Positions 16,754-25,680 of a DNA stretch of 64,000 nt are shown here, piece after piece; positions within the stretch are counted from its first letter, which is position 1; each line of letters begins with the position of its first letter. Where the stretch lies: assembly GCF_030646165.1 (NCBI RefSeq), contig NZ_JAUTDO010000006.1:248001-312000 (forward strand), given 5' to 3'. The translations under genes were made by a program, and so were the position numbers. Below the pieces are notes generated by a model. The model was not told where the DNA came from. It ran no database searches and saw only the letters and a list, made by a program, of their open reading frames with translations. The DNA is from Conexibacter sp. CPCC 206217 (GTDB lineage Bacteria > Actinomycetota > Thermoleophilia > Solirubrobacterales > Solirubrobacteraceae).

Positions 16754-16775
16754 GCCGCGCGCGGTCGTGCGCGGC
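16754..16775. terminator. Hairpin between convergent genes
   Basis: GCCGCGC at 16754-16760 and GCGCGGC at 16769-16775 form a 7-bp stem with an 8-base loop in the 75-base gap between the SGNH paralogue 2 stop and the stop of the convergent small secreted protein. Confidence 0.4.
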
Positions 16776-16791
16776 AGGAGCGCTGCGCGGC

Positions 16792-17172
16792 CTACGTGTT
16801 CTGCGTGTAGGAGTGGCGGACGGTCGCGCCTCTCTTCTTGCACGTCACTCTTGCGTCGAATTGCGTCGCGATCCCGGCGCGCTGCTCGGTGCAGGCGAAG
16901 CCGCGGACCTTTCTCACGCAGCGACCGGCGGGGCCGTTGACCGCGCGGCATCTGTAGTACGCGCGCACGACCTTCTCGCCCTCACCGCAGCTGACCCCGG
17001 TCACGCTCAGCGAGGTGACGTAGCTGGGGCCGTAGGTCTGCTCCTTGCCCTTGACGCTGCAGGTCTTCGCCGCCTTCGCCACGGGCGCGGCGCTGACGGC
17101 CGATGATGCACCGAGGCTCGCGAGCGCGAGCGCTCCGGTGACGGCGAGAGCGCGAAGCTGCCGACGGTTCAT
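16792..17172 (-). CDS. Small secreted protein with six cysteines, function unknown
   Basis: 126 residues. The N-terminus is a signal peptide (RRQLRALAVTGALALASLGA, cleavage after SAVSA or nearby). The mature part of roughly 95 residues holds six cysteines (TCS, SCG, RCR, RCV, ACT, TCK), enough for three disulfides, and many basic residues. I do not recognise the family. A Shine-Dalgarno (GGGAGGACC) lies upstream of the ATG. It is divergent from the LAL regulator with about 108 bp between starts. Confidence 0.65.
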   Translation of the reverse strand: MNRRQLRALAVTGALALASLGASSAVSAAPVAKAAKTCSVKGKEQTYGPSYVTSLSVTGVSCGEGEKVVRAYYRCRAVNGPAGRCVRKVRGFACTEQRAGIATQFDARVTCKKRGATVRHSYTQNT

Positions 17173-17280
17173 GTGAAGGTCCTCCCTGATCGAATGGGCC
17201 TGCCCAGCGCAGACTGCCGGATCCTAGATCCTCACCTGTCACACCGCCATAGGGTGTCATCGCGCCAGCGACGTTCTAAG

Positions 17281-20200
17281 ATGCCGCCCGTGCGCGCCGA
17301 CCTCCGTCCCGCAGCGACGAGCGATCCGCTGCTGGGCCGCGACCTGGAGCTGGACGCGCTCGTCGAGCTGCTCGACGGCGCCCGTCGCGGGGAGGGCCGG
17401 CATCTCGTCTTGGAGGGAGCTGCCGGGATCGGCAAGACGCGGCTGCTGCGCGAGATCGACGCGGTCGCGCGGCGCAGCGGGCTGCGGGTGCTGTCAGCGC
17501 GCGCCGACCCGCTCGCGACGGAGGTCGCCTTCGGGATCGCGCTGGAGCTGGTCGAGCCGCTCGCCGACGTGACCGGCGCCGAGCGCGCCGAGCTGTTCGC
17601 CGGCGCCGCCAGACTGATCGAGCCGCTGCTGTCGCCGGGCCGGCCGCTCGCGCACGCCGATGCGGCGCAGCAGTTCGCGCACGGCGCCTACCGGCTGCTC
17701 GCCAACGCCGCCGCGCGACAGCCGCTGCTGGTGGTCGTCGACGACCTGCAGTGGGTCGACGCCGGCTCGCTGCGGGTGCTCGCGCACCTGGCCGCGCGGC
17801 TGGAGGGCCAGCCGATCGCGGTCGCCGCGGCGCTGCGCGCGGGCGAGCCGCCCGCCGACCCGGCCGGTCTTGAGCGCTTCCGCTTCGAGCCGGCGGCGAC
17901 CGTCGTGCGCCCCCGCCCGCTTCCGCTTCGCGACATCGCCAGGCTCGCGGCCGCCGCCGGTCTCGCCGCCGCGCCCGACACCTTCCTGACCGCGTGCGTG
18001 GAGGTGACCAGCGGCAATCCGCTGCTGCTGAAGGCGCTGCTGAGCGATGTGGCGACGCGAGGGGAGCTGGGCGAGGCCGCTGTCGAGCTGGCCGCTGGGG
18101 GCGCGGCGGGCGGCGGGCCGGCAGGCGCGGCGGGCGTTGGCGGCGCGGCGGACCTGGGCGGCGTCCTGGCGATCGCGCGGTACGTGCAGGCGCAGCTCGG
18201 GCGGTTGCCGCCGCTGGCCGGCGAGCTGGCGCTGGCGGCCGCGGTGCTCGGCGACGGGGCGTCGCTGCGGCAGGCGGCGCGGCTGTGCGGCGCCGACCTC
18301 GACCGCGCCGCCGCGGCGGCTGACCGGTTGCTGGAGGCGGGCGTGCTGGCGCAGGTCGAGCCGCTCGCGTTCGCGCATCCGGTCGTGCGCGCGTCGCTGC
18401 ACGACCATCTCGAGCCGGCCAGCCGCGGACGGCTGCACGCGGCCGCGGCGCGGCAGCTCGCGGCCGACCGCGCCGACAGCGAACGGATCGCCGCGCATCT
18501 GATGCGGGCGCTGCCGGCGCGCGATCCGCAGGCTGTCGAGCTGCTGCACGCCGCGGCGCGACAGGCACGCGCCCGCGCGGTGCCTGAGTCGGCGATCGCC
18601 TACCTGCGCCGTGCGCTGGAGGAGCCGCCGCCCGACTGGCAGCTGGCCGAGACGCTGCTGGAGCTGGGCCGCGCCGAGGCCGCCGCCGGCCTCCCCGACG
18701 CCGCCGAGACGCTGACGCGCGCGCTCGACCTGCTCGACACCCCGCGCGAGCGCGCCGAGGCGCTGCTGTGGATCGGCCGCACCCGCTTCGCGGGCGGCGC
18801 GCTGCTGGAGGCGGCGAAGGCGTTCGATCGCGGGCTGGACGTGCTCGACGCCGCGGGCGTGATCGGCACCGCTGCGAGCGCAGGCGCGCGGCCGGCCGCC
18901 GCCGACGCGATCCTCGCCGAGCTGCAGACCGAGCTGCGTGCCGGCTACATCAGCGCGGCGCGCTTCGAGACCTCGTTGCGGCCGGAGGCGCAGCGGCGGC
19001 TGGCGCCGTTGCTGGAGACGATGGCGGACGGGACGACGCGCGGCGAGCGGGCGCTGCTGGCGGAGGTCGCGCTGGAGCAGGGAATCCGTTGCGCGCCGCC
19101 GCAGCAGGCGATCGCGCTCGCGCTGCGGGCGTGGGCGCACGGGCGCGTGCTCGACGAGCTGGACGCGCAGGGGATCGTGCTGTCGCAGATCGCGGCGACG
19201 CTGACCTGGTCCGACGCGCTCGACGAATCCGAGCAGGTGCTCGACGCCGCGGTCGCGCATGCGGAGCGCAACGGCGCGGCCCACCAGCTTGCGACCGCCG
19301 CCTATCTGCGCGCGTGGCCGCACTACTACTGCGGCCGGCTCGCGGCGGCCGACGCCGACGCTCGCGTCGCGCTCGCGACGCCCGGTTGGAAGATGTACGA
19401 GCCGTCGGCGCGCGCGGTGATCGCGCTCGTCGCGATCGAGCGCGGCGACGTGGTCGAGGCGGACACGGCGCTCGACGTCCCCGACGCGGCCGAGAAATGG
19501 GCCGGCTCGATCCCCTACGCGATGCTGCTGGAGGCGCAGGGGCGGCTCGCGCTGATACGCGGCGACGGCCGGGCCGCAGCGCAGGCGTTCGAGGCGTGCG
19601 GGGCGCTGATCTCCGCGATGGACACGGGCCATCCGTTCTGCCCGTGGCGCTCCCAGGCCGCGCTCGCGCACCTGCAGGAGGGCGACCGCGAGCGCGCTGT
19701 GGAGCTGGCGCAGGAGGAGGTCGCGCTGGCGCGGGCGATCGGCCTCGCACGCCCGCTCGGCGCGTCGCTGCGCGCGGCGGGCGTCGTCGCCGGCGGGGAA
19801 GCCGGCCTCGCGCTGCTGCGCGAGTCGGCCGCCGCGCTCGCAGACTCGCCAGCCCGCCTGGAACGCGCCCGCGCGCTGGTGGAGCTGGGGGCGGCGCTGC
19901 GGCGCGCGTCCGCGGTGGATGACGCGCGCGCGACGAACGGGGCTGACGCGGCGCCCGCAACGGGGGCGGTGGATGGCGCGCGCGCGACGAGCAGGGCCGA
20001 CGACGCCCGCGCCAGCCTGCGCGAAGGCCTCGCGCTCGCGACCGAGATCGGCGCCACGCTGCTGGCGGAGCGGGCCGCGGCGGAGCTGCGCGCGACCGGT
20101 GCGCGGACACGTCGTGTGGCGACCGCCGGCGTCGCGGCGCTGACGCCGAGCGAACGACGGATCGCGCGCCTCGCCGCGCTCGGACTGACCAACAGGGAGA

Positions 20201-20325
20201 TCGCGAGGGAGGCGGTGATCGTCCCCAAGACGGTCCAGTTCCACCTCGCCAACGCCTACCGCAAGCTCGGCATCAGCGGTCGCGACGAGCTGGCGGACGC
20301 GCTCGCCGCGGATCCGGCAGGCTGA
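17281..20325 (+). CDS. LAL-type LuxR-family regulator with AAA/NB-ARC-like ATPase
   Basis: About 1014 residues. An ATPase domain begins LLGRDLELDALVELLDGA; Walker A is GAAGIGKTRLL near 44-54 and Walker B is LLVVVDDLQWVDAGS near 150-164. A long helical, TPR-like middle follows. The C-terminal LuxR helix-turn-helix starts LTPSERRIARLAALGLTNRE near 955 and continues IVPKTVQFHLANAYRKLGIS. This is the MalT/LAL architecture: large regulators activated by ATP and an inducer. Two Ala/Gly-rich low-complexity insertions interrupt the helical part, the second an 18-residue tandem duplication. ATG at 17281 is chosen because GRDLEL-type starts are close to the N-terminus in this family. Confidence 0.88.
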   Translation: MPPVRADLRPAATSDPLLGRDLELDALVELLDGARRGEGRHLVLEGAAGIGKTRLLREIDAVARRSGLRVLSARADPLATEVAFGIALELVEPLADVTGAERAELFAGAARLIEPLLSPGRPLAHADAAQQFAHGAYRLLANAAARQPLLVVVDDLQWVDAGSLRVLAHLAARLEGQPIAVAAALRAGEPPADPAGLERFRFEPAATVVRPRPLPLRDIARLAAAAGLAAAPDTFLTACVEVTSGNPLLLKALLSDVATRGELGEAAVELAAGGAAGGGPAGAAGVGGAADLGGVLAIARYVQAQLGRLPPLAGELALAAAVLGDGASLRQAARLCGADLDRAAAAADRLLEAGVLAQVEPLAFAHPVVRASLHDHLEPASRGRLHAAAARQLAADRADSERIAAHLMRALPARDPQAVELLHAAARQARARAVPESAIAYLRRALEEPPPDWQLAETLLELGRAEAAAGLPDAAETLTRALDLLDTPRERAEALLWIGRTRFAGGALLEAAKAFDRGLDVLDAAGVIGTAASAGARPAAADAILAELQTELRAGYISAARFETSLRPEAQRRLAPLLETMADGTTRGERALLAEVALEQGIRCAPPQQAIALALRAWAHGRVLDELDAQGIVLSQIAATLTWSDALDESEQVLDAAVAHAERNGAAHQLATAAYLRAWPHYYCGRLAAADADARVALATPGWKMYEPSARAVIALVAIERGDVVEADTALDVPDAAEKWAGSIPYAMLLEAQGRLALIRGDGRAAAQAFEACGALISAMDTGHPFCPWRSQAALAHLQEGDRERAVELAQEEVALARAIGLARPLGASLRAAGVVAGGEAGLALLRESAAALADSPARLERARALVELGAALRRASAVDDARATNGADAAPATGAVDGARATSRADDARASLREGLALATEIGATLLAERAAAELRATGARTRRVATAGVAALTPSERRIARLAALGLTNREIAREAVIVPKTVQFHLANAYRKLGISGRDELADALAADPAG
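19912..20019. repeat. Two tandem 54-bp units inside the LAL regulator gene
   Basis: The coding sequence repeats with a 54-base period, giving two 18-residue units that begin AVDDARATNGADAAPATG and AVDGARATSRADDARASL. The period is a multiple of three, so the frame is kept. This is a low-complexity spacer before the DNA-binding domain. Confidence 0.7.
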
Positions 20326-20328
20326 GCT

Positions 20329-20351
20329 CCGGCGCGAGCTGCCGGCGCCGG
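20329..20351. terminator. Possible hairpin terminator after LAL regulator
   Basis: CCGGCGC (20329-20335) and GCGCCGG (20345-20351) form a 7-bp stem with a 9-base loop, starting four bases after the LAL regulator stop. The next gene starts only 30 bases later, so readthrough is possible. Confidence 0.35.
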
Positions 20352-20381
20352 CCGGCCCGGCGGAGTGGGATCCTGCTCGGG

Positions 20382-21608
20382 ATGGCCGTCGACGAGGAGA
20401 GCCGCGCGCTGCTGAAGGGCCTGGTCGCGCGGATCGACATGGCCGAGTGCGTCGCGCGCGTGCAGCGGAGCATCGAGGAGATGGCGGAGTACCAGGGCTT
20501 CGTCGAGGGCCGCACGCAGCTCGACGACCGCGGCCCGGCCGGGATCCGCTGGAACCTGGAGGCGTTCCTGCGCTGGGCGGTCGACGACGGCGCGGCTCCC
20601 AGACCGCAGGAGCTCGCGCGGCTGCGCGAGCTGATCGGCGTGCGCGCCGCGGAGGGCCGGCCGCCTGAGGAGGGCCTCGCCGTCTACCGCCGAGCGATGC
20701 GGGCCGGCTGGGAGGTCGTGCTCGAAGCCGCCGACGAACGCGAGCGGGCCGCCCTCGGCGGCGCCTTCGACCTGCTGCTGGAGTGGCTGGAGATCGTCTC
20801 GCAGGTGTTCGAGCACGCCTACGCCGAGGAGCGCGACGCGCTCGTCTCCCAGCACGAACGGCGCGCGCGCCGACTGCTGGAGCTGATCCTCACCGAAGAC
20901 GAGCCCGGTGCCGACGGCCAACGCCTTGCCGACGCGCTCGGATTCCGGCTGGCGGGGAGGTATCGACCGTTCGTGGCGGCGCTGGCGGCGGCGCGGCCCG
21001 CGCCCGCGCGACCCGCCGCGTCGTCCGCGCAGCCCGCCGCTTCGCCCGCGCAGCCCGCCGCCCCCGCTGCCCAGCTCCTCCAGCTCGCCGCCCACCTGCG
21101 CGGTCCGGACGTCCTCGCCGTCTCGGAGGGCCAGCGCGTCGTCGGGCTTGCGCACCTGCCGCTCGACCTCGCGCGGCTGGCGGCGGGGGAGCGGCTGCTG
21201 CTGGTGCAGGGCGAACCGCACGAGCGGGGAAGCCTCGGCGAGACGTTCGCCGATCTGCGCACGGTCGTCGCTCTCGCGGTGGCCGCAGGTCAGCGCGGCG
21301 TGATCGATCCCGACGCGTGGCTGCCCGAGCTGCTGCTGGCGCGCTCACCGTGGCTCGCCCAACGGCTGCACACACGCGTCTTCGGGCCGCTGCTCGCGGT
21401 CGGTCGGCCCGACCTCGCCGACACGCTGCGCGCGCTTGCGGCCAGCGGCTTCGAGCGCTCGGCCGCCGCGGCCGCGCTGCCGGTCCACCGCAACACGCTG
21501 CTGCAGCGGGTCGCGAGAATCGAGCAGCTGACCGCACTCGACCTCGACGACCCGGCCGACCGCGGCACGATCTGGCTCGCCTCCCGCGCACCGGCCGGCC
21601 CGTTCTGA
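20382..21608 (+). CDS. PucR-family transcriptional regulator
   Basis: 408 residues. An N-terminal helical region (about 1-150) is followed by a middle domain with an Ala/Pro-rich insert near 205-230, and a C-terminal PucR-type helix-turn-helix: LADTLRALAASGFERSAAAA then LPVHRNTLLQRVARIEQLTA, ending DLDDPADRGTIWLASRA. The family activates or represses adjacent catabolic genes on binding small ligands. The KstD-like flavoprotein follows on the same strand after 182 bp containing a perfect palindrome, and is the likely target. Confidence 0.85.
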   Translation: MAVDEESRALLKGLVARIDMAECVARVQRSIEEMAEYQGFVEGRTQLDDRGPAGIRWNLEAFLRWAVDDGAAPRPQELARLRELIGVRAAEGRPPEEGLAVYRRAMRAGWEVVLEAADERERAALGGAFDLLLEWLEIVSQVFEHAYAEERDALVSQHERRARRLLELILTEDEPGADGQRLADALGFRLAGRYRPFVAALAAARPAPARPAASSAQPAASPAQPAAPAAQLLQLAAHLRGPDVLAVSEGQRVVGLAHLPLDLARLAAGERLLLVQGEPHERGSLGETFADLRTVVALAVAAGQRGVIDPDAWLPELLLARSPWLAQRLHTRVFGPLLAVGRPDLADTLRALAASGFERSAAAAALPVHRNTLLQRVARIEQLTALDLDDPADRGTIWLASRAPAGPF

Positions 21609-21635
21609 CCGCGCCGCCGCGCGCGACCGCTTCCG

Positions 21636-21707
21636 CGGAGGAGCGCAAGTTTGCTGTCACACAGCAGCAGTAGATCGTCGGTCCTCACGGATCGGTCAGT
21701 CCTCGGG
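21636..21707 (+). repeat. Intergenic element, copy A
   Basis: This stretch aligns without gaps over 47 bases with 42270-42316: both contain GGAGCGCAAGTTTGC, ten variable bases, CAGCAGTAG and then TCGGTCCTC at the same spacing. Weaker similarity (CGGTC...TCCTCGG, with a 2-base gap) continues to about 21707. It lies 30 bases after the PucR stop on the same strand. Inside it TGCTGT-CAC-ACAGCA forms a 6-bp hairpin that is not conserved in copy B. The function is unknown. Confidence 0.7.
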
Positions 21708-21722
21708 TGTGCATCGTGCACA
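21708..21722. promoter_or_regulatory. Perfect palindrome upstream of KstD-like gene
   Basis: TGTGCA-TCG-TGCACA has perfect 6-bp arms and a 3-base spacer and ends 68 bases before the flavoprotein start. It is a good candidate operator, with the PucR regulator encoded immediately upstream as the first candidate to bind it. Confidence 0.55.
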
Positions 21723-21790
21723 TTGCGCGCCGCGCGCCGTGGTCGCCCCAACCGTCGCGCGCCGGGCCGCGCCGCCCTAGCGTGCCGGGG

Positions 21791-23449
21791 ATGAGCTTGG
21801 ATGCGGATGTGATCGTCGTGGGCGGTGGGCTGGCCGGGCTGGTCGCCACCGCGGAGCTGGCCGATGCGGGGCGCAAGGTGGTCCTGCTGGATCAGGAGCC
21901 GGAGCAGAGCCTGGGCGGGCAGGCGTTCTGGTCGCTCGGCGGCCTGATGTTCGTCGACAGCCCCGAGCAGCGCCGGATGCGGATCAAGGACTCCTACGAG
22001 CTGGCCCTGCAGGACTGGATGGGCACGGCCGCGTTCGACCGCGCCGAGGACGAGCTGCCGCGCAAGTGGGCGCAGGCGTACGTCGCCTTCTGCACGCACG
22101 AGAAGCGCGCCTGGCTGCACGCGCAGGGGATGCGCTGGATCCCGAACCCCGGCTGGCCCGAGCGCGGCGGCTATCACGCCGACGGCCACGGCAATTCCGT
22201 GCCCCGCTTCCACATCACGTGGGGGACCGGGCCCGGCATTGTCGCGCCGTTCGAGCGGCGCGTGCGCGAGGCGGTCGCGAAGGGGCTCGTCGAGCTGCGC
22301 TTCCGCCACCGTGTCGACGCGCTGTCGGTCAGCGGCGGCGCGGTCGACGGCGTCGCGGGCCGGATCCTGGAGCCGAGCACGGTCGTGCGCGGGGCGGCCT
22401 CGAGCCGCACCGAGGCCGGCGACTTCGAACTGCACGCGCAGGCGGTGATCGTCACGACGGGCGGGATCGGCGGCAACCACGAGCTGGTGCGGGCGAAGTG
22501 GCCGCAGCGGCTCGGCGCGCCGCCGCGGAGAATGCTGTCCGGGGTGCCGGCGCACGTCGACGGGCGGATGCTGGAGATCGCCAGAACGGCCGGTGCGAAC
22601 GAGATCAACGGCGATCGCATGTGGCACTACGTCGAGGGGCTCGACAACTGGAGCCCGATCTGGCCCAAGCACGCGATTCGGATCATCCCTGGGCCGTCGT
22701 CGCTGTGGTTCGACGCGCGCGGCAAGCGGCTGCCGGGCCCGCTCTACCCGGGCTACGACACGCTCGGCACGCTCGCGCACATCCAGCAGACGGGCTACGA
22801 CTACACGTGGTTCGTGCTGACCCGGAAGATCATCGAGAAGGAGTTCGCGCTGTCGGGCTCCGAGCAGAACCCCGACACGACCTCCAAGAGCTGGCGCGCG
22901 GTGCTGAAGGAGCGGCTCGGCAGCGGGCCGCCGTCGCCGGTGCAGGCGTTCATGGACCGCGGCGCGGACTTCGTCGTCGAACGCAACCTGCCGGACCTCG
23001 TGCGGCGGATGAACGCGCTGACGGGGGAGGAGCTGATCGACCTCGCCGACCTGAAGGCGCAGATCGACGCGCGCGACCGCGAGATCGAGAACCCGTACTC
23101 CAAGGACGGCCAGATCACCGGCATCCACGGCGCTCGCGCCTACTTCGCCGACAAGGTCACGCGCGTGGCGGCGCCGCACCGGATCCTCGACCCGAAGGCG
23201 GGCCCGCTGGTCGCCGTGCGGTTGTCGATCATGACGCGCAAGTCGCTCGGCGGTCTGCACACGGACCTCGACGCCCGCGCGCTGCGAGCCGACGGCAGCG
23301 TGCTCGACGGCCTCTACGCGGCCGGCGAGGTCGCCGGCTTCGGCGGCGGCGGAATGCACGGCTACCGCTCGCTGGAGGGCACGTTCCTCGGCGGCTGCCT
23401 CTTCTCCGGCCGCGTCGCGGGTCGCGCTGCGGCCAGAGCAGTCTCCTGA
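21791..23449 (+). CDS. FAD-binding dehydrogenase, KstD / fumarate-reductase flavoprotein family
   Basis: 552 residues. The N-terminal FAD-binding Rossmann motif is DVIVVGGGLAGLVATAELAD with an acidic residue after the second strand (LLDQEPEQ). A second FAD contact is VIVTTGGIGGNHELV near 220, and the C-terminal FAD block is GLYAAGEVAGFGGGGMHGYR near 512-531, followed by LEGTFLGGCLFSGR. The family holds 3-ketosteroid 1-dehydrogenases and related flavoproteins that desaturate or oxidise cyclic substrates. The substrate is unknown; no other steroid genes are present. It is probably controlled by the upstream PucR regulator. Confidence 0.85.
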   Translation: MSLDADVIVVGGGLAGLVATAELADAGRKVVLLDQEPEQSLGGQAFWSLGGLMFVDSPEQRRMRIKDSYELALQDWMGTAAFDRAEDELPRKWAQAYVAFCTHEKRAWLHAQGMRWIPNPGWPERGGYHADGHGNSVPRFHITWGTGPGIVAPFERRVREAVAKGLVELRFRHRVDALSVSGGAVDGVAGRILEPSTVVRGAASSRTEAGDFELHAQAVIVTTGGIGGNHELVRAKWPQRLGAPPRRMLSGVPAHVDGRMLEIARTAGANEINGDRMWHYVEGLDNWSPIWPKHAIRIIPGPSSLWFDARGKRLPGPLYPGYDTLGTLAHIQQTGYDYTWFVLTRKIIEKEFALSGSEQNPDTTSKSWRAVLKERLGSGPPSPVQAFMDRGADFVVERNLPDLVRRMNALTGEELIDLADLKAQIDARDREIENPYSKDGQITGIHGARAYFADKVTRVAAPHRILDPKAGPLVAVRLSIMTRKSLGGLHTDLDARALRADGSVLDGLYAAGEVAGFGGGGMHGYRSLEGTFLGGCLFSGRVAGRAAARAVS

Positions 23450-23456
23450 GCAGCAT

Positions 23457-23471
23457 TGGACCGTCGGTCCA
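23457..23471. promoter_or_regulatory. TetR-type operator upstream of amidase
   Basis: TGGACC-GTC-GGTCCA has perfect 6-bp arms with a 3-base spacer, ending 70 bases before the amidase start. Its arms and spacing match the two palindromes between the TetR and YceI genes at 40106-40122 and 40147-40161 (shared core GGAC-N5-GTCC). A TetR-family protein, possibly the one at 39492-40088, may bind all three. Confidence 0.55.
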
Positions 23472-23541
23472 TAGTCAGGCTCTCACCGTACTAATACGAT
23501 CGCCGCTCTCTCGAAGGCCCAATTCATAGAAGCGAGGCGGC

Positions 23542-25617
23542 ATGCACGTGAGGAAAGCCCCTGCAATTAAACGGACCTGGGGCAGGGCGACGCTTGTCGC
23601 CCTGCTCGCATTGCTGGTCGGTCTGGGACTCGCCGCCCAGAGCGCCAGCGCGCATGGCAAGCCGAAGGGGCACTCGGCGCATGACGACCATCGCGGCGGC
23701 TGGGGGCACGGCGGCCGCGACGATCACCATCACGGTCACGGTGACAATCACCACAGATCGCCTCATAGATCGCCTCACAGTGACTTCCAGGTCGCCGAGG
23801 CGTCGATCGACGACATCCAGACGGCGCTGCTGCGGCGCAAGGTGACGACGACGGAGATCGTCGAGGACTACCTCGATCGCATCAAGGCCTACAACGGCAC
23901 CTGCGTCAGCCAGCCCGACGGCGTCCTCGGGCCGATCACGATGATCCCGAACGCGGGCAAGGTCAACGCGCTGATGACGCTCAACCTGCGGCCGGCCGCG
24001 CGCAGAGCGTGGGGCTTCGACGACCGCAAGGCGCGCAGCATGACCGACGCGACCGACAACGACCCGAACATGCCGGACGCGCTCGAGACGGCCGCCAAGC
24101 TCGACGCCCAGTTCGCCCGCACGGGCAAGCTGCTGCCGCTGCAGGGCGTCGTCGTCGCGATCAAGGACCAGTACGACACGTTCGACATGCGCACGACGTC
24201 CGGCGCCGACGCCTTCTGGGCCAACGACCGCCCGCCGGCCGACTCGACCGTCGTCGCGCGGCTGCGCGCGGCCGGCGCGATCGTGATCGCGAAGGCGAAC
24301 ATGGACGAGTACGCCGGCGGCGACGCCCGCAGCTCGTTCGGCGGCACCGGCTGCAACGCCTACGACACCGAGCGCGATCCGGGCGGCTCCAGCGGCGGCT
24401 CGGCGGTCGCGGTCGCCGCGAACCTCGTCACCTGCTCGATCGGCGAGGAGACCGGCGGCTCGATCCTCAAGCCGGCCCGCTTCGCCAGCACCGTCGGCAT
24501 GGCGCCCACCCGCGAGCTGGTCAGCGCGGCCGGCATGATCCAGAAGGGTTTGGCGACGCGCGTGGGGCCGATCTGTCGCAGCGTCGCGGACACGGCGAAG
24601 ATGTTGAGCGCCTATGCGGGCTACGACCCGAGAGACGAGATGACGGCGTTCAGCACCGGCCGGATCGCGTCGAAGCCTTCGTACAGCACCGGGGGCAAGG
24701 CGCGCCTGGACGGGTACCGCATCGGCGTCGTGCGCGAGTACATGGACAAGGACGCGTTCACGCTCGCTGACGGTGACAGCATCGACCTCGTCGACAGAGC
24801 GATCACGAATCTGCGGCAGCTCGGCGCGACGATCGTCGACCCGGGCGTGCACGGCGCGCTGTTCCAGAGATGCGTCGACAGATACGTGCCGAAGTGGATG
24901 AACCAGCAGTTCATCCCGCAGTTCCCGGAGACGTTCGCGGCCGGCAGCGACCAGATCTCGACGCTGCTGGACATGTACTTCGACCAGTCGCTGGTGCCGC
25001 ATACGGCGACCGGCCGGCCGAGCGCCCGCAACATCCCCGGCACGAGCACCGACGTGGGTGACGCGCGCTACAACTTCAACGCGTACATCCGCGAGCGTGG
25101 TGACGCCTCGATTCACAGTCTCACCGACCTGATCAACAAGGCGAACTTCTGGGTCGACCCGAAGTTCCCCAACCGCAAGTCGAGCCTGGAGAGAACCGAC
25201 GCCGCGCTGACGCTTTCCACGGCGAGCGCGCAGCAGACCCGGATCGCGTGGCAGACGGTGATCTACAACTGCTTCGCGGACATGAGACTCGACGCCGTCG
25301 TCTACCCGTCGGGCAACATCCCGCCCGGCATCCTGACGTCGCCGGCCGAGCCGACGGTGAACGACCGCGGCCTGTCGTGGTCCAACATCAGCAGCAAGGG
25401 CTTCCCGGCGATGACGGTGCCGGCGGGCTTCACGACGCAGGTCTACGACCGCGGCGCCGACGGCGCGCTGCTGCCGCCCAAGAGAGAGGCGCTGCCGGTC
25501 GGGATCGAGTTCCTCGGCCTGCCGTTCAGCGAGCAGACGCTGTTCGAGATCGGCGGGGCGTACGAGTCGGCGACCCACCGTCGCAAGCCGCCGGCGGAGT
25601 TCCCGGCGCTGGACTGA
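23542..25617 (+). CDS. Secreted amidase (amidase-signature family) with His-rich linker
   Basis: 691 residues. The signal peptide runs to about residue 38 (LVALLALLVGLGLAAQSASA). A linker of about 40 residues then contains some 15 histidines (for example DDHHHGHGDNHHR). The amidase domain has the Ser-cisSer-Lys triad: Lys in VVVAIKDQYD near 207, the Gly/Ser loop PGGSSGGSAVAVAANL near 279-294, and the second Ser in GEETGGSI near 305. It hydrolyses a C-N amide outside the cell; the substrate is unknown. The C-terminal part is longer than in GatA-like amidases. The His-rich linker could bind metal ions or anchor the protein. The TetR-type palindrome upstream suggests repression. Confidence 0.88.
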   Translation: MHVRKAPAIKRTWGRATLVALLALLVGLGLAAQSASAHGKPKGHSAHDDHRGGWGHGGRDDHHHGHGDNHHRSPHRSPHSDFQVAEASIDDIQTALLRRKVTTTEIVEDYLDRIKAYNGTCVSQPDGVLGPITMIPNAGKVNALMTLNLRPAARRAWGFDDRKARSMTDATDNDPNMPDALETAAKLDAQFARTGKLLPLQGVVVAIKDQYDTFDMRTTSGADAFWANDRPPADSTVVARLRAAGAIVIAKANMDEYAGGDARSSFGGTGCNAYDTERDPGGSSGGSAVAVAANLVTCSIGEETGGSILKPARFASTVGMAPTRELVSAAGMIQKGLATRVGPICRSVADTAKMLSAYAGYDPRDEMTAFSTGRIASKPSYSTGGKARLDGYRIGVVREYMDKDAFTLADGDSIDLVDRAITNLRQLGATIVDPGVHGALFQRCVDRYVPKWMNQQFIPQFPETFAAGSDQISTLLDMYFDQSLVPHTATGRPSARNIPGTSTDVGDARYNFNAYIRERGDASIHSLTDLINKANFWVDPKFPNRKSSLERTDAALTLSTASAQQTRIAWQTVIYNCFADMRLDAVVYPSGNIPPGILTSPAEPTVNDRGLSWSNISSKGFPAMTVPAGFTTQVYDRGADGALLPPKREALPVGIEFLGLPFSEQTLFEIGGAYESATHRRKPPAEFPALD

Positions 25618-25640
25618 GGAGGCCCGCACGCCGCAGGTTC

Positions 25641-25671
25641 GCGGCCCGTCGCCTTTGGTGCGACGGGCCGC
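25641..25671. terminator. Strong bidirectional hairpin terminator
   Basis: A 12-bp perfect stem (GCGGCCCGTCGC with its complement) closes a 7-base loop CTTTGGT. It lies 23 bases after the amidase stop and on the other strand about 100 bases after the stop of the beta-helix gene, so it can end transcription from both sides. Confidence 0.75.
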
Positions 25672-25680
25672 GAGCGCGCT

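Noticed and set aside
17233..17265. Operator TGTCACACC...GGGTGTCA before the LAL regulator
   Set aside because: The arms pair over only five bases (ACACC/GGTGT) once aligned, so it was not strong enough to list.
21636..21707. Known riboswitch (for example c-di-GMP type) in the repeated intergenic element
   Set aside because: The conserved blocks do not fit a c-di-GMP aptamer core, and both copies lie downstream of genes rather than in a consistent 5' leader.
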